Positions 8,525 through 17,990 are shown, counted from the stretch's first letter. The stretch: DNA of 36,275 nucleotides from Natronococcus amylolyticus DSM 10524 (GCF_000337675.1 NZ_AOIB01000030.1:34492-70766); one strand, 5' to 3'. The notes: generated by a model from the letters alone, not told the origin. Numbers and translations are program-made.

Positions 8525-8565
8525 TTAACCAACACCGTTACAGTAGAGGGGGTTCCGTTGGTTAC
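8525..8565. repeat. Hairpin repeat unit, copy B
   Basis: Left arm TTAACCAAC at 8525-8533, right arm GTTGGTTA at 8557-8564, loop with AGTAGAGGGGG. The right end lies 43 bases from the stop of HTH fragment B. The outer TGTACA end seen in other copies is not recognisable here; only a weak TAGTAGCAGAT remains near 8476-8486. Confidence 0.8.
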
Positions 8566-8608
8566 CTAGACGTGATTGATAGTCGGAGACAGAACGACGA
8601 ACCAGAAA

Positions 8609-9387
8609 TTACGGCGCTGCGCGAGAAAGTGACTGCTGCTCGAGCGGGGGTCCTATCTGAACGGCCCGATTGTCCTCGACGGATTTTGTCGCTGTGAGTG
8701 TAGCTGCTAGTTGCATCCATGAGCCGACCATCGGATGCTCGAGTAATCGCAATGGGTTCGGTGGCCAGAACAGTACACTTCCAAGCGGATCATCAGGATC
8801 GCTGTAGCGATCTGGCGGGAGAATCGTCTCGAGGAGTCTGTCAGCTACCTCGAGGAGCGTCTGACTCTCCCTGAGGACAGCTGGAACAACGGGGTCGCGT
8901 CGCTCAGTGGTTGTCTGAAACGACAACGCCAGACGATACCCGTTCTCGCCGACGCAGATGAGATCGAGCGCTTCGAGTCGATCGCGATAGTTCCGGATCG
9001 TCCGTGTTGAGACATCCGCTCGATCGGCGAGCTCACGCTGTGAGAGACGGTCTTCTGCTGTGAGAAGCGTCTGAACGATTTGACCAACTGTCGGCGACAG
9101 ATCGGAAAGCAACTGCTCGGGTTCGAGTGTTCCCAGCGCATAGCGGAGTTCGTCTGGCCGAAGTTCTCGGCGTTCGTCTTCGCCGGCGAGTTGCTTCAGT
9201 GCTTGAGCAGCGGCGTACGGTGAGCCAGTGCGTGGAGCAACGAGATAGTCTCTCGAGTCAGCCGCAGGTTCTTGGACTGTGGGACTCGTGTCGCAGCTGC
9301 GGCATGGTCTGTCCGGTTGCCCGTCGATAGAGGTGGACCGCGAATTCGGGAGCGGCCCCAGCGAGTGCTGCTGGCGTCTCGAGCGAT
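8609..9387 (-). pseudogene. HTH-gene 3' fragment, copy B (frameshifted)
   Basis: From TGSPYAAAQALKQLAG through the helix-turn-helix (RLSQRELADRADVSTRTIRN) to the family C-terminus this is in one frame and well preserved. Upstream, the family sequence is in other frames: a four-base loss near 9230 relative to the full copy breaks the LHALAGSPY segment, and further changes scramble the part before it. Nucleotide similarity ends near 9387. The residual frame gives 261 codons but the first 55 or so are out-of-frame, so I treat it as a pseudogene. The intact C-terminal 200 residues, including the HTH, could in principle still be made. Confidence 0.75.
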
Positions 9388-9582
9388 TGCCCATCCTGTA
9401 CAGGCTTTGGTTGAGTTGCTTTGTCAGTTCAATGCAGTCAGAACTCTGTTCTATTCACAATACTCAGAAGGCAGGATAGTCAACATTGGCTAACTAACTA
9501 CGGAGAAGCGATAGACCTTGACCTTCTCCATGCCGGACAAATAGAGTGGTGACAGAATACGAACGATCAACAAATCTCTGTG

Positions 9583-10026
9583 TTACCGCTCACCCATCAA
9601 ATCAATAATTCTCCTTTCGAACAAGCCATCGAGAGCACTCCAGAGTATTTCTGTTGGGACATCCTTCTCAAAGCTTGCAGACTCGTGCTGACTACGATCG
9701 GCTCTCGGCATCCCATATTGGAAATGGACTGGTCCTAACTCAGGATGGTCTCCATCGCGGTGCCAGCCGCAATTGAACCCCGTATTTGGGTCTGCATAGT
9801 GAATCCGATAGAATTGTTCGTTCTGAGTGAACCGCCATTCGACGTCCACACGAGGTTGTTCTGGACCAGTTGGTGGGACAACACGGGCGGGATCAATCTG
9901 CGCCCGGAGAAACTTTTTGACGATGCTGTCTGGTTGATACGCGACAGTTGTTACAACTGGGTATCGCTGCAAGACGTCCTTGAGACCCTCGTAAACCGCA
10001 CTATCGATCGTTCCGGAAAGTCCCAT
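9583..10026 (-). CDS. TumE-like (DUF6516-like) putative toxin
   Basis: 147 aa from ATG 10026. The central part has a run of H, D and R residues (YRIHYADPNTG, then WHRDGDHPELGPVHFQYG) that resembles the basic/His motif of TumE/DUF6516 toxins. It starts three bases after the stop of an HTH gene, the usual antitoxin-first order of a toxin-antitoxin operon, and lies among mobile debris. No nuclease motif can be named with certainty. Alternative: an uncharacterised partner protein of the HTH regulator without toxicity. The gene looks intact. Confidence 0.6.
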   Translation of the reverse strand: MGLSGTIDSAVYEGLKDVLQRYPVVTTVAYQPDSIVKKFLRAQIDPARVVPPTGPEQPRVDVEWRFTQNEQFYRIHYADPNTGFNCGWHRDGDHPELGPVHFQYGMPRADRSQHESASFEKDVPTEILWSALDGLFERRIIDLMGER

Positions 10027-10029
10027 TCG

Positions 10030-10533
10030 TCACGCTGAGATGGTGTCGCGTTTGGTAGCCCAGTCATATTCATTGAGGGCGGCGCGGATGACTGGCAATC
10101 GATCGGCGAGATGTTCCCATTCGTTGGCGATCTCGCGGCGGTCTTTCATCTCGTCGGTGTCTTCGAGGTCAGCGATGCTCGCTCGAAGTTCCCCTGGCGT
10201 CTCGACATCGTACGAGGTTTTCCACTCCGTGATCTGCGTTCGCATCGACTCGAGAGCAGCCGTGAGTTCCTCCTGATCGTGCTCCCGCTGGAGTGTTGCC
10301 ACCTCACGGTAGGTTGCCATGAGCTGATCGATACCGTAGAGAGTCTTGTTTCCCTGTTCGACCTTTCGGAGAACATTGTCCTCGACGAGTTGCTCGAGGT
10401 ACTTCTGTGCAGTTTTCACTGAGACCTCCGTTTCATCAGCAACCCATTGAGCAGTCCGAGGTGTACGCAATGTTCGCGCTGCAGCACGAACACGCTCCCC
10501 GCGGGTCATCGATTGTCGGCTCTCCTCAGGCAT
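10030..10533 (-). CDS. Winged-HTH regulator, probable antitoxin
   Basis: 167 aa from ATG 10533. Residues of about 12-65 form a winged helix-turn-helix (RGERVRAAARTLRTPRTAQ, then VSVKTAQKYLEQLVED as recognition helix, and a wing ending TLYGI). The rest is a charged helical region (about 80-160) suitable for dimerisation or toxin binding. The layout and sequence resemble the haloarchaeal DUF7342 HTH family. A TATA-like box 27 bases upstream of the ATG suggests a leaderless message covering this gene and the next one; autoregulation is expected but not shown. Confidence 0.75.
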   Translation of the reverse strand: MPEESRQSMTRGERVRAAARTLRTPRTAQWVADETEVSVKTAQKYLEQLVEDNVLRKVEQGNKTLYGIDQLMATYREVATLQREHDQEELTAALESMRTQITEWKTSYDVETPGELRASIADLEDTDEMKDRREIANEWEHLADRLPVIRAALNEYDWATKRDTISA

Positions 10534-10555
10534 GTCTGCGACTACGGCTTACTAG

Positions 10556-10564
10556 AATATATAT
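10556..10564 (-). promoter_or_regulatory. TATA box of the HTH/TumE-like operon
   Basis: AATATATAT on the plus strand, centred 27 bases before ATG 10533 on the minus strand. This is the spacing expected for a leaderless archaeal transcript. Confidence 0.55.
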
Positions 10565-10815
10565 CCGTGGTAGTGGAAATATGTTTTTAGGTGCTGTGAG
10601 AACTCGAGTTGGTAACAGAGCATGGGTTCAGCAGGATAGCTTCATTTGTTTCCTAGTAAAACCAATGAATCAGCTGTTCAGTGGATATGCGAACCTACCG
10701 CTGTGACTTCTATCAAATACCGGTGGTGCTAGCAGAATCGTGTTGACACAGGGCGCGTATGTCGTACGGGTCAAGGACAGTCGGCGGAGGATAGTGAACG
10801 GGCAGGACAGGCCGC

Positions 10816-12822
10816 TTACTCAGCCGGAAGTGTAAACGAGAACGTCGATCCCTCGTCCAGTTCTGATTCCACCCAAATCTCACCGCCGTGACGTTCGATA
10901 ATCCGTTCACAGATTGCAAGACCGATCCCAGTACCGTTACCATCGCTGTGACTGTGACCTCGCTGGAACACCTCAAAGATCTGCTCCTGTTCCTCTGAGC
11001 CGATCCCGATTCCTTCGTCCTCAATGGAGATAACCCAATCTGTGCCGTTCCGCTCTGCAGTTATGTGGACCATCGGCTGGTCGTCGCTGTATTCGATAGC
11101 GTTGGCGAGCAAGTTTTGGAATACCTGCCGCAACTGATCAGGATCGCCTTGAATACACGGAAGTGGCTCTGCCTCAATCGTCGCGTCGCTCTCTTCGATT
11201 GTCATCTGTAGGTTCTCGCGAGTATCCGCAAGAATATCTTCCAACTCAATTGACTCTGCTGGGTCGCCCTGTGTTTCGACGCGCGAGTACTGGAGAAGTC
11301 CGTTGATCATCGACTGCATCCGCTCGGCTCCGTCCACGGCGAACTCGATGAACTCTTCTCCCTCCTTATCAAGTTCGTATCGACTATCGATAAGCTGGAG
11401 GTACGACGAGACCATCCGCAACGGCTCTTGCAGATCGTGTGAGGCAGCATACGCAAACTGCTCTAACCGTTCGTTCGATTCTTCGAGCTCAGCGACCAGT
11501 TGTTCTAATCGTTCCTCCCGCGCTTTTCGTTCGGTGATATCGGCAACTGTACCGTATAATTCGACCGGCTCGCCACCCTCGTATTTAACCTCTCCTCGAG
11601 CTTCGACCCAGATGATGTCACCGGTCGTACTCCTAATTCGATACTCGGTATTGAGTCTGCCCGTCTCCTCGACAGCTTGCTCGAGAGCCTCCCATGTCTG
11701 CTCCGTGTCGTCTTCGTGGATTGGTTCGTAAAAGACCTCCATTGAAGCACCGCCCGCTGTATCTGCCGGTTCCATCTCATACATCTCGGTGAGATACACA
11801 TCTGCAGTAACAACGTCCTCCTGGATATCCCACGTCCAAGTGCCGATTGACGCAGCATCGGTCGCTAGATCCAGCTGTGCCTTCCGTTCCCTCAATTGGC
11901 GTTCTTTTTCCGTACGTTCGATCGCCTCCGCGAGTACGTTGGCGACACTTTGGACGAAGTTAGCGTCTTCCTCGGTGAATTCTTGCCGGTCAGTATCGTG
12001 TGTTCCCAGAATCCCCCACGGCTCGTCGAACGGTCCGATGATAGTGCTGATGCCGCTGCGGACGTCGTGGTTCGTCAGCAGTTCCGGCCCGCTAAACCGC
12101 GTCTCCGTCTCGAGGTCTTCGACAACGATCGGATGGGTATTGGCCAGCGTATACGCTGCCTGCGAATCCGCTTCAACGGGCGAGGTTGTCGCCTCTCCGA
12201 CGATCCCGTCTTTCCATCCGACGCCCTGGCGGAGTAGCAACTCCTCGTTCTCAACGTCGAGGTCGAGCACTTTGCAGTAGTCAGTGTCGAGTATATCCGA
12301 GACCTTGCGGGCCGCTTCATGCATGAGTGAGTCGAGGTCCTCAGTTTCGAGCGCAAATTGACCGAGGTCGGCCACCGTCTCTTGCTGGTTGGCTCGTCGC
12401 TTGAGTTGTCGAGTTCGCGTCTTGGCTCGGCCATCATAGACACCGACACCGAGCCCCCCAAGACTACCTAGTGCCGTGAGAATCGGAATCCCGGCTAGTG
12501 GCTCAGAAATACCACCTTCAGGCTGGAGGTGATATAAGATGAGCACACCCGCCACTGCCCCGAATCCGGTGAGAGCCCATCCGGCGATGTCGGCGTAGAA
12601 CTCGGCGTCGATATCGCTCTGAGGAAGCCAGTATGCGCCATAAAGGAGGAAGAAGCCGGGAACGGAAATTAACAAGATTATGATGAAGATGCTACTGATC
12701 GGTTCACCAATATTAAACCCAATGAATATCCGAAGAACGGCAAATGCGACGTAGAACGCCCCAAGAGCACCGACTATACGCCTTCCTCCGATTATAGACA
12801 CGAGGCGTCGCCAGTATGCCAT
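10816..12822 (-). CDS. Membrane sensor histidine kinase (GAF-PAS)
   Basis: 668 aa from ATG 12822; a longer frame to 12972 starts inside a repeat and is rejected. Four hydrophobic segments at about 16-36, 42-66, 76-98 and 106-129 form the membrane part. A GAF domain follows (about 150-305), then a PAS/PAC domain (about 320-435, ending YGTVADITERK), a short coiled coil, and the HisKA dimerisation helix with phospho-acceptor H462 (AASHDLQEP). The ATPase domain shows N570/N574, DEGIGIG at 602-608 and the GTGIGLAICERI G2 box at 630-641. Such haloarchaeal kinases sense redox, light or small molecules; the signal is unknown. No response regulator is adjacent; the nearest is at 21329-21787. Confidence 0.92.
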   Translation of the reverse strand: MAYWRRLVSIIGGRRIVGALGAFYVAFAVLRIFIGFNIGEPISSIFIIILLISVPGFFLLYGAYWLPQSDIDAEFYADIAGWALTGFGAVAGVLILYHLQPEGGISEPLAGIPILTALGSLGGLGVGVYDGRAKTRTRQLKRRANQQETVADLGQFALETEDLDSLMHEAARKVSDILDTDYCKVLDLDVENEELLLRQGVGWKDGIVGEATTSPVEADSQAAYTLANTHPIVVEDLETETRFSGPELLTNHDVRSGISTIIGPFDEPWGILGTHDTDRQEFTEEDANFVQSVANVLAEAIERTEKERQLRERKAQLDLATDAASIGTWTWDIQEDVVTADVYLTEMYEMEPADTAGGASMEVFYEPIHEDDTEQTWEALEQAVEETGRLNTEYRIRSTTGDIIWVEARGEVKYEGGEPVELYGTVADITERKAREERLEQLVAELEESNERLEQFAYAASHDLQEPLRMVSSYLQLIDSRYELDKEGEEFIEFAVDGAERMQSMINGLLQYSRVETQGDPAESIELEDILADTRENLQMTIEESDATIEAEPLPCIQGDPDQLRQVFQNLLANAIEYSDDQPMVHITAERNGTDWVISIEDEGIGIGSEEQEQIFEVFQRGHSHSDGNGTGIGLAICERIIERHGGEIWVESELDEGSTFSFTLPAE

Positions 12823-12844
12823 GGTACTGTTTGTGCAGCAGAAA

Positions 12845-12851
12845 GATAAAG
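12845..12851 (-). promoter_or_regulatory. TATA-like box of the histidine kinase
   Basis: CTTTATC on the minus strand, centred about 26 bases before ATG 12822. The spacing fits a leaderless transcript and supports this start codon. Confidence 0.45.
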
Positions 12852-12924
12852 AGCTACTGGGACTCAGCATGTTGCTCTTGGCAGCTATCAGGGAGTCAAT
12901 TACTGCTCTGTTATCTACTTGACT

Positions 12925-13003
12925 TGTACAGAGCAGATTGGCCGATCGCAAGATTTGCTTCTTAACCAACAACGGGTGTACTAGAGGAGGTCTCGTTGGT
13001 TAA
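12925..13003. repeat. Hairpin repeat unit, copy C
   Basis: TGTACA at 12925-12930 followed by GAGCAGATTGG; hairpin 12962-13003 with arms TTAACCAAC (12962-12970) and GTTGGTTAA (12995-13003), loop with CTAGAGGAGG. It ends 43 bases from the stop of HTH fragment C. Confidence 0.88.
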
Positions 13004-13046
13004 CTACATGTAACAGTAGATCGAAGAGAGAACGAGACACAGTTTG

Positions 13047-14374
13047 CTATGGAGTTGTGTGAGAAAGCGATTGCTGCTCGAGTGATGACCCCATCTGAAC
13101 AGCCCAGTTGTCTTCGGTGGATTCTGTGGCCGTGAGTGTGGCGGCTAGTCGCATCCATGAGCCGACCATCGGATGCTCGAGTAGTCGCGATGGATTCGGT
13201 GGCCAGAATAGCGCACTCCCAAGTGGGTCGTCGGGGTCGCCGTAGCGATTGGGTGGGAGAACCGTTTCGAGGAGTCTGTCAGCTACCTCGAGGAGCGTCT
13301 GACTCTCCCTGAGGACAGCTGGAACAACGGGGTCGCGTCGCTCAGTGGTTGTCTGAAACGACAACGCCAGACGATACCCGTTCTCGCCGACGCAGATGAG
13401 ATCGAGTGCTTCGAGTCGGTCGTGATAGTTCCGGATCGTCCGTGTCGAGACATCCGCTCGATCGGCGAGCTCACACTGTGAGAGACGCCTTTCAGCTGTG
13501 AGCAGTGTCTGAACGATTTGACCAACTGTCGGCGGCAGATCGGAAAGCAACTGCTCGGGTTCGAGTGTTCCAAGCGCATAGCGGAGTTCATCCGGTCGAA
13601 GCTCTCGACGTTCGTCTTCGCCGGCGAGTTGTTGCAAGGCTTGAGCAGCGGCATACGGTGAGCCAGCCAGTGCGTGGAGCAACGAAACGAGAGCTCGAGT
13701 CGGTCGGAGGTTATTGGACTGGAGGATTCGCGTCGCAGCTGCGGCATGGGCTGTCCGGCTGCCCGTTGAGAGAGGTGGACCATGAGCTCGGGAGCGGCCT
13801 TAGCGAGCGCTGCTGGCGCTTTGAGCGCTTGCTCGAGTTTGGGACGGAGTCGGTGGATATCGTCTTCAGGACCGTTGGTATCGACTGTTGGCGAGAGAAT
13901 ACTCTGACGCTTCTCTCCTCGTGCCTCGAACAGTGCCGGTAGCAGGCGAACGCACCGTATTTCGACTGAATTGCCGTCGCAATGCCGACCGAGGTTGCGA
14001 GTTCGTTCAGTGAGTTCGTGTCGAGTCCAGCCGGCACCCGAAGTTCGCGAACGACGTCGATCTCGAGAGCATCGAACAGATGGATGATTGAGCCAGCAAG
14101 GCCGTGAATCGACCGCATGATCGAACTCCGGAACCGATTGCGCTCCTCGTACTCGCCGGTCGAGAGTTTTGCTGCGAGATCCTCGAGCTCAGTCCCCCAC
14201 TCGATGAACATCTCTCGGAGTGTTTCCGGATTTTCGAGGGCTTCATCTGAGAGCTCGCCAATACAGTGAGCTTCCCTTAGAATGGCCGGCGGATCCTCCA
14301 GGGGCTCGAGGCGACTGTTAGTTAGAATTCAGTTGAGCAAACGCGGAGAGGCTAACGCTGTCGCGAAACTCACT
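13047..14374 (-). pseudogene. HTH-gene 3' fragment, copy C (longest remnant)
   Basis: The longest degenerate copy, about 440 codons. The part from LHALAGSPYAAAQ (13682) to the C-terminus LSHTTP (13047) is in frame and includes the HTH. Further upstream the FIEWGTELEDLAAKLS to QSKYGAFACYRH section (about 14211-13930) is recognisable in another frame, and ILTNSRLEPLEDPPAIL-like sequence continues to about 14374, where similarity stops inside the segment equivalent to SLATALASP. Frameshifts lie near 13690 and 13925. Exactly at the break an ornithine-cyclodeaminase fragment begins. Confidence 0.8.
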
Positions 14375-14500
14375 CGAGCGGGGCTGGGTCGGCGCACCCT
14401 CACCGCGCTGGTGGTACCCCTCTCGGACGACGTCGACGTACTCGGTCGGCGAGGTGAGGCCGACGACGTCGGTACTGGTGAGAAACAGCGTGTCTGTCAT
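14375..14500 (-). pseudogene. Ornithine cyclodeaminase family N-terminal fragment
   Basis: From ATG 14500 the frame reads MTDTLFLTSTDVVGLTSPTE and then YVDVVREGYHQRGEGAP, matching the first 40 or so residues of haloarchaeal ornithine cyclodeaminase/mu-crystallin/alanine dehydrogenase proteins (about 330 aa when complete). After TQPRSS the sequence passes directly into antisense-frame HTH-gene DNA, and the frame ends at 14318. The N-terminal 42 residues are therefore all that is left of a metabolic gene cut by the junction. Confidence 0.7.
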
Positions 14501-14558
14501 CTCGTGTGACAACGACGTCGAATGGAAAAAAGATGAGGAGGGAGAAGGTTCGGTCGGC

Positions 14559-14774
14559 TCAGTCGGCGTTGACCGGCGGGTACGTCGCGGTCGGCTCGTC
14601 GGTGATCTCGCCGGGACTGTTGACGAACATCGCGTGTCCCATGATTCCGATCGCGACGAACGCACCGACGGGCACCGCTGCGGTCAGCGAGATACCCACC
14701 AACATCATCGCTGCGGTGATTCCGAGGAGTGCAACCGGGATTAGGCCGAGAACAATGTCGTAGTATCCAGTCAT
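14559..14774 (-). CDS. Small two-helix membrane protein
   Basis: 71 aa from ATG 14774. Residues of about 6-28 (DIVLGLIPVALLGITAAM) and 30-52 (SLTAAVPVGAFVAIGIMGHA) form two membrane helices, followed by a short acidic, proline-rich tail. It resembles small haloarchaeal membrane proteins of unknown function ending in a GHAxFVN motif. It lies 58 bases upstream of the cyclodeaminase fragment on the same strand, so the two may have been an original chromosomal pair. A TATA-like TTATA at 14804-14808 lies about 32 bases before the ATG. Confidence 0.75.
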   Translation of the reverse strand: MTGYYDIVLGLIPVALLGITAAMMLVGISLTAAVPVGAFVAIGIMGHAMFVNSPGEITDEPTATYPPVNAD

Positions 14775-14803
14775 AATCTATTCTATTCTATGTAGGTTAG
14801 TGG

Positions 14804-14808
14804 TATAA
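14804..14808 (-). promoter_or_regulatory. TATA-like box of the small membrane protein
   Basis: TTATA (in ACTTATACCA) on the minus strand, about 30-32 bases upstream of ATG 14774. This would leave a leader of only a few bases. Confidence 0.4.
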
Positions 14809-15212
14809 GTGTTTCCCATAATTAGCCGATGATGGATATGTTTCTAACGCGTAACTGGGTGAGTGGGTTTTCGTAACTTATGAGTTGGTTACACGGCGAA
14901 GAACTCACGGGGCTGACTTGTCTGTCGGAATCGTTCCGTCCTCAAAATATCGGCTGAATCGGTTGATTGACTCATTCTATCTATCATAGCTGGATTTTAA
15001 GTCGGAAATAGTGAGAAACACTCCACCATCAGAACCATCTCGGTTGTTCATTTCTCGGCTTGGATGAACACGGTGTGTTCGTCCACGGAAAAGTCAGTGT
15101 GGTGACTGAAATGCTACAGAGGGAGGTTACGATCGTGAACGGACGTACACCGCGTAACCGGTCGGCCAACCGACGAACGTGAGCAGCCCCAGTTCGGTAA
15201 TCACGATTCTTC
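14809..15212. other. 404-base stretch without a supported gene
   Basis: No frame here has family features. On the minus strand a 30-codon frame from ATG near 15220 (MYRRIVITELGLLTFVGWPT, then YAVYVRS) looks like one membrane helix and ends in a stop; it might be a remnant but could be chance. Otherwise nothing was recognised. Confidence 0.3.
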
Positions 15213-15293
15213 TGTACATAGCAGATTGGCCCCAATTACAAAATCAGCTACTTAACCAACAGCGGGCACAGTAGAGGGGGTCCCGTTGGTTAA
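15213..15293. repeat. Hairpin repeat unit, copy D
   Basis: TGTACA at 15213-15218 followed by TAGCAGATTGG; hairpin 15252-15293 with arms TTAACCAAC and GTTGGTTAA, extended by GGG/CCC pairing beyond a three-base bulge, loop with AGTAGAGGGGG. The right arm ends 46 bases from the stop of HTH fragment D. Confidence 0.9.
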
Positions 15294-15339
15294 CCATGCC
15301 CGGCAGTAGATCGGAGATAGAACGATGATCCAGATACTA

Positions 15340-16245
15340 CTACGGAGGTATGTGAGCAAGTGATCGCTGCTCGAGCATTGGTCCTATCTGAATGGCCTGG
15401 CTGTCTCTGGTGAGTTCTATCGCTGTGAGTGTGGCGGCTAGTCGCATCCATGGGCCGACCATCGAATGCTCGAGTAATCGCGATGAATTCGGTGGCCAGA
15501 ATAGCGTACTCCCAAGCGGATCATCAGGATCGCCGTAGCGATCGGGTGGAAGAATCGTCCCGAGCAATGCATCGACTGCGTTGAGGAGCGTCTGGCTCTC
15601 CTCGAGGACGGTCGAAATAACAGGGTCGTGGCGTTCGGTGGCCGTCTGGAACGACAACGCCAGGCGATACCCGTTCTTGTCGACACGGATAAGATCGAGC
15701 GCTTCGAGTCGGTCGCGGTAGTTCCTGACCGTCCGTGTCGAGACGTCTGCCCGATCAGCAAGCTCTCGTTGTGAGAGCCGACTCTTAGCGGTGAGCAGGG
15801 TGTGAACGATTCGGCCAACTGTCGGTGGGAGATCGGAGAGTAGCTGCGCAGGCTCGAGTGTTCCCAGCGCATAGCGGAGTTCGTCCGGTCGAAGCTCTCG
15901 GCGGTCGTCTTCGGTAGCGAGTTGCTGCAAGGCTCGAGTAGCGGCGTACGGTGAGCCAGCCAGTGCGTGGAGCAACGAAACGATTTCTCGAGTTAGTCGC
16001 AAGTTCTTCGACTGGAGGATTTGCGTCGCAGCCGTTGCGTAGGTGGCCCGGTCCCCTGTCGAGAGGGAAACGCGGACCGCGAATTCGGGAGCATCCTCAG
16101 CGAGCGCTGCTGGCGTCTCGAGCGAGTGTTTGAATTTCGGACGGGAGTCGGTTGATGTCTTCACCACGAACGACTACGGAACCAATGAGCGTCCCTAGCG
16201 GGTCGTCGGCATCGACGGTCAGCGAAAAAGCAATCTGTCGCTTCT
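15340..16245 (-). pseudogene. HTH-gene 3' fragment, copy D
   Basis: An open frame of 275 codons (GTG-type start at 16167) covers the family from the SLETPAALAEDAPEFAV region through the HTH (RLSQRELADRADVSTRTVRN) to the C-terminus LAHIPP. Just upstream, the EKRQ to LTVDADDPLGTLIGSVVVRG section is in a different frame, and similarity ends near 16245, directly before the carotenoid oxygenase gene. This is the best preserved remnant and a truncated protein with an intact HTH is conceivable, although about 560 N-terminal residues are missing. Confidence 0.75.
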
Positions 16246-16298
16246 CCGGTCGGTGCCGCCTCCCGCGGATTGATCGTCCGTCCATCCGATGTGAGAGT

Positions 16299-17717
16299 AT
16301 GTCGAACGCAACCGATTGCGCCTACGAACTCGGCTTTCGAACGGTCGACACCGAGTACGCCGACCGACAGCTGCCGATCGATGGTACCGTTCCGTCGTGG
16401 CTATCCGGGGCATTGATCCGGAACGGACCGGGACGGTTCGAGTTCGGCGGCGAGCGCGCGACCCACTGGTTCGACGGCCTGGCGATGCTCCGCCGCTACG
16501 GGTTCGCGGACGGCACCGTTTCGTATACGAACCGGTTCCTGCGGACCGACGCGTACGCGGCCGCTGACTCCGGCCACGGCGCTACGGAGTTCGCAACCGG
16601 CGGCGATTCGTTCCGCCGAACCCTACGGTGGCTCCGGTCGCTCGGACCGCCCGAACCGACGGACAACGCGAACGTCCATGTCGCCCAACTCGGCGAGCAC
16701 TTTGTCGCTCTCACCGAGGCACCGCGGCGGATCGCGTTCGACCCAGTAACGCTCGAGACCCGCGGCGAGTTTCGCTGGCGCGACGACATTCCGGAGCATC
16801 TGGCGACAGCCCACCTCCAGGTCGATCCCAATCGCGAGGAAACGATCGGCTACAGTACGGAGTTCGGGCGCTCTCCGAAGTATCACTTCTACCGGATCCC
16901 GCCCGGGCGTGCCGGGCGAACCCACGTCGCTACCGTCCCGGCTGCCGGCCCCGGATACGTCCACGACTGTTCGATCACCGACTCGCATATTGTCATCGTG
17001 GAGACACCGCTCCGGATCGCGATGGCGAAGGTACTGGCCCCGTGGAATAAAGGATTCCTCGATCTCCTCGAGTACGACGAAGGGACCGCAAGCAGGATCA
17101 TCGTCGTCGATCGGGACGCCGAAACGCTCGTCGGGACGCTGGAAACGCCGCCGTTCTTCACGTTCCATCACGTCAACGCCTACGAGGACGGCAACGAGCT
17201 GGTCCTCGATCTCGTCGCGTTCGACGACGACGAGATCGTCCAGGCGCTTACCTTCGACGCCCTCTCGGAGAACGCCTTCAGCGCGGCTCCCGACGGCCAG
17301 CTAATTAGATTCCGACTCCATCCCGACGAGGGACGCGTCCGACGCTTCGAGCGGTACGACGGTGGGATGGAGCTCCCGACGGTTCCGAAACCGGTTCGGG
17401 GACGACGGTACCGGTACGCGTATGCACAGGCGACCGACAGGAAGGGCGCGAACGGACTGGTCAAACTCGACATTGAACGAGGAACGGCGACGGAATGGTG
17501 GGAACGGGGCGTCTACGTTGAAGAGCCGCGGATGGTTCAGCGCCCCGGTGGGACCATGGAGGACGACGGTGTCGTGATCGCGACGGCGCTGGACACCCGA
17601 CGGGAGCGATCGATGCTGCTCGTGTTCGATGCGGAAACGTTAGTCGAGAGAGCGCGTGCACCCCTGCCACACGCCGTTCCGTTCGGCTTCCACGGTCGAT
17701 TCTTTCCGGAGGTGTGA
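16299..17717 (+). CDS. Carotenoid oxygenase family protein
   Basis: 472 aa from ATG 16299; a longer in-frame start at 16152 lies inside the antisense HTH remnant and is rejected. The N-terminus (LPIDGTVPSWLSGALIRNGP, GRFEFGG, HWFDGLAMLRRY) is diagnostic for the RPE65/carotenoid cleavage dioxygenase family. Candidate iron ligands are the four histidines in TAHLQVD, YVHDCSIT, TFHHVNAYEDG and the C-terminal GFHGRF. These iron(II) enzymes cleave a double bond of a carotenoid or apocarotenoid; haloarchaeal members may supply retinal or degrade C40/C50 carotenoids, but the substrate cannot be read here. The gene appears complete, ending five residues after the last histidine motif. Confidence 0.92.
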   Translation: MSNATDCAYELGFRTVDTEYADRQLPIDGTVPSWLSGALIRNGPGRFEFGGERATHWFDGLAMLRRYGFADGTVSYTNRFLRTDAYAAADSGHGATEFATGGDSFRRTLRWLRSLGPPEPTDNANVHVAQLGEHFVALTEAPRRIAFDPVTLETRGEFRWRDDIPEHLATAHLQVDPNREETIGYSTEFGRSPKYHFYRIPPGRAGRTHVATVPAAGPGYVHDCSITDSHIVIVETPLRIAMAKVLAPWNKGFLDLLEYDEGTASRIIVVDRDAETLVGTLETPPFFTFHHVNAYEDGNELVLDLVAFDDDEIVQALTFDALSENAFSAAPDGQLIRFRLHPDEGRVRRFERYDGGMELPTVPKPVRGRRYRYAYAQATDRKGANGLVKLDIERGTATEWWERGVYVEEPRMVQRPGGTMEDDGVVIATALDTRRERSMLLVFDAETLVERARAPLPHAVPFGFHGRFFPEV

Positions 17718-17814
17718 TACGGGTCCGGTCGAACGAGGACGTTCTGTTTCTCGAGTAATTCGAATCGACGGCGGCGGCTTATTTTCCTCTACCCTAACCC
17801 GCGCTCCGTACAAG

Positions 17815-17990
17815 ATGGAACGACGGGGTCGTGGCGTTCGGTGGTCGTCGGGAACGACAATGCCAGTCGATACTCATTCTCGTCGATACGAATGAAATTG
17901 AGCGCTTCGAGTCGATCGCGGTAGTTCCGGATCGTCCGTGCCGAGACAGCCGCTCAGTCAGCAAGCTCGCGTTGTGATAGACAACTTTCT
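17815..17990 (-). pseudogene. Short HTH-gene fragment without hairpin
   Basis: About 58 codons match the HTH and following segment (SQRELAD, stop, AAVSARTIRNYRDRLEALN, then DENEYRLALSF and TTTERHDPVVP). A TGA replaces the Arg codon after ELAD (near 17955), and both ends are cut. It lies between the carotenoid oxygenase and VapBC. Confidence 0.75.

Noticed and set aside
9397-9402. TGTACA at the 5' break of HTH fragment B
   Set aside because: It looks like the outer box of the hairpin units, but no hairpin follows and a six-base palindrome is expected several times by chance in 36 kb.
12823-12972. 50-residue N-terminal extension of the histidine kinase
   Set aside because: It reads through the outer part of hairpin unit C, and a TATA-like box fits ATG 12822.
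16152-16298. Upstream start of the carotenoid oxygenase
   Set aside because: The extra 49 residues lie antisense to HTH fragment D and lack family similarity; ATG 16299 begins just before the conserved part.
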